Shown: positions 63,401-64,000 of the stretch, piece after piece | How the letters are laid out: each line of letters starts with the position of its first letter | Numbering within the stretch: the first letter of the stretch is position 1 | Assembly: GCF_000090795.2 (NCBI RefSeq) | Contig: NW_003546299.1 | Span: 295,446 to 359,445 of the forward strand | Direction of reading: 5' to 3' | Source: Amphimedon queenslandica | Lineage: Eukaryota; Porifera; Demospongiae; Haplosclerida; Niphatidae | Length of the DNA stretch: 64,000 nt | Position numbers and translations under genes: made by a program | The notes under the pieces: generated by a model | Databases searched by the model: none | Told to the model about the DNA's origin: nothing | What the model saw: only the letters and a program-made list of their open reading frames with translations

Positions 63401-64000
63401 GACCGAGTTCAACAGGAAGTACCTCACTCCATCAGCTTCTCATGGAGCGTGTTCTCATATTTATTCAAAGTGTTTCTTTGTGTCTTGCAGCGACGGAACG
63501 CAAATATCTCAACTGAGAGACGAGCTTTACGAATTTGCTCTCTCCATCAAACCAAGTAAGACTAATGCCTCTACTACTATGTGACTTTTGTTAGCAGTAA
63601 AAGCCAGTGAGCCTTTTTAAATATGAAATACAAAAATAGTTCAAGGATTTTAATGATTTAAAAATTTTTTTTCTACAGCGAATTCTGGTTTTCGTCAGGT
63701 TGGGGATGGTGAGTCATTGCTCCGACAGCCCGTCCCCGAGTGTTACATCAAACTTCAGGATATTGTGAGGAGTGCAACAAAGAGATACTTACAAGAGAAA
63801 CTGCCACCAATACTAACGACTAAAGAGTTTAGGTAACAATAGAGTCGAATATTTATACATGTACATGTACATGTATGTATTTACGTAGTTTAAAATGTCA
63901 GTTTTATTAAATTTATGTATTTAAATTAGGAAAATAGCATCTGAAGGGAATTTTCCTGGAAAATTGGACGAGCTTGAGCAAGCGACTGCATTTCTTCATG
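57445..64000 (+). CDS. Roco/LRRK-like protein (ANK-LRR-Roc-COR), 3' end beyond window
   Basis: Exons: 57445-57568, 57675-57712, 58149-58329, 58421-58465, 58521-58656, 59341-62622, 62751-63111, 63309-63555, 63679-63832, 63930 onward. Start MSEKNKRLKFGNSRIQFGN. Ankyrin repeats: TPLVVATKQGNLKCIKLLLS, ALHIACKKSSDL, NPLHVACHMNDLRYVTWLF, VLHITARNGHVDLLLLITQ. A 3.28-kb exon adds a Ser/Gly/acid-rich linker and LRRs (ITEIDLSSNRLEGVLPEIFQ, LTVLNLSHNRLVALPSNF, LEELNARNNSLESLPPGLW). Roc GTPase: P-loop LMLIGDSNVGKTSLLLN, TVGVDLGDWEY, WDFGGQIEYYATHQCFLTQR, ATHLDSLP. COR begins near 63700 (YIKLQDIVRSATKRYLQEK). The ANK-LRR-Roc-COR order is that of LRRK1. The kinase domain, if present, is off the window, so LRRK1 orthology is not proven. 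Confidence 0.88.

Overview
The window reads as a compact, intron-rich, AT-rich animal nuclear genome, most likely a demosponge (Amphimedon-like). That placement is inference. It rests on metazoan-type gene families (R7 RGS, G-gamma, PICK1, TRAF7, LRRK-like Roco, CD225/dispanin), many introns of only 45-100 bp with GT-AG ends, and head-to-head genes with tiny spacers. I see no bacterial features, CRISPR, rRNA or convincing tRNA. One 10-N gap lies in an (AG)n run.

Layout, left to right: (1) 3' truncated PH-START lipid-transfer-type gene (-), head to head with PICK1 (+). A PICK1 intron holds a ~177-bp satellite. (2) 7.3-18.6 kb: a tandem array of six minus-strand CD225/dispanin-like two-TM genes, one of type A, four of type B and one of type C. 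Broken copies of the A-type first exons lie between B genes. (3) A 72-aa unknown (-), then an R7-family RGS (DEP-GGL-RGS, +). (4) RINT1 (-), head to head with TANGO6 (+). A TANGO6 intron contains a 186-bp tandem array with a perfect 20-bp palindrome in each unit. (5) A type I membrane protein (-) with a thrice-repeated cysteine module I do not recognise. (6) ZNF330/NOA36 (-), head to head with a TFPT/INO80F-like gene (+). (7) POLDIP3/SKAR-like (-). (8) TRAF7 (+), converging on GTPBP3/MnmE (-), which follows an intronless TTLL9 (-) by 75 bp. (9) A two-exon G-protein gamma subunit (-), divergent from U2AF2 (+). (10) The 5' part of an ANK-LRR-Roc-(COR) Roco/LRRK-like gene (+), cut by the right edge.

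Most genes are conserved eukaryotic housekeeping or signalling genes: membrane traffic (RINT1, TANGO6, PICK1), mRNA processing and export (U2AF2, POLDIP3), chromatin (TFPT-like), mitochondrial tRNA modification (GTPBP3), axonemal glutamylation (TTLL9) and G-protein signalling (R7 RGS and G-gamma). The accessory material is the CD225 array, the cysteine-module membrane protein, and a family of short inverted-repeat elements in introns. That element family also appears to be the source of the two satellites.
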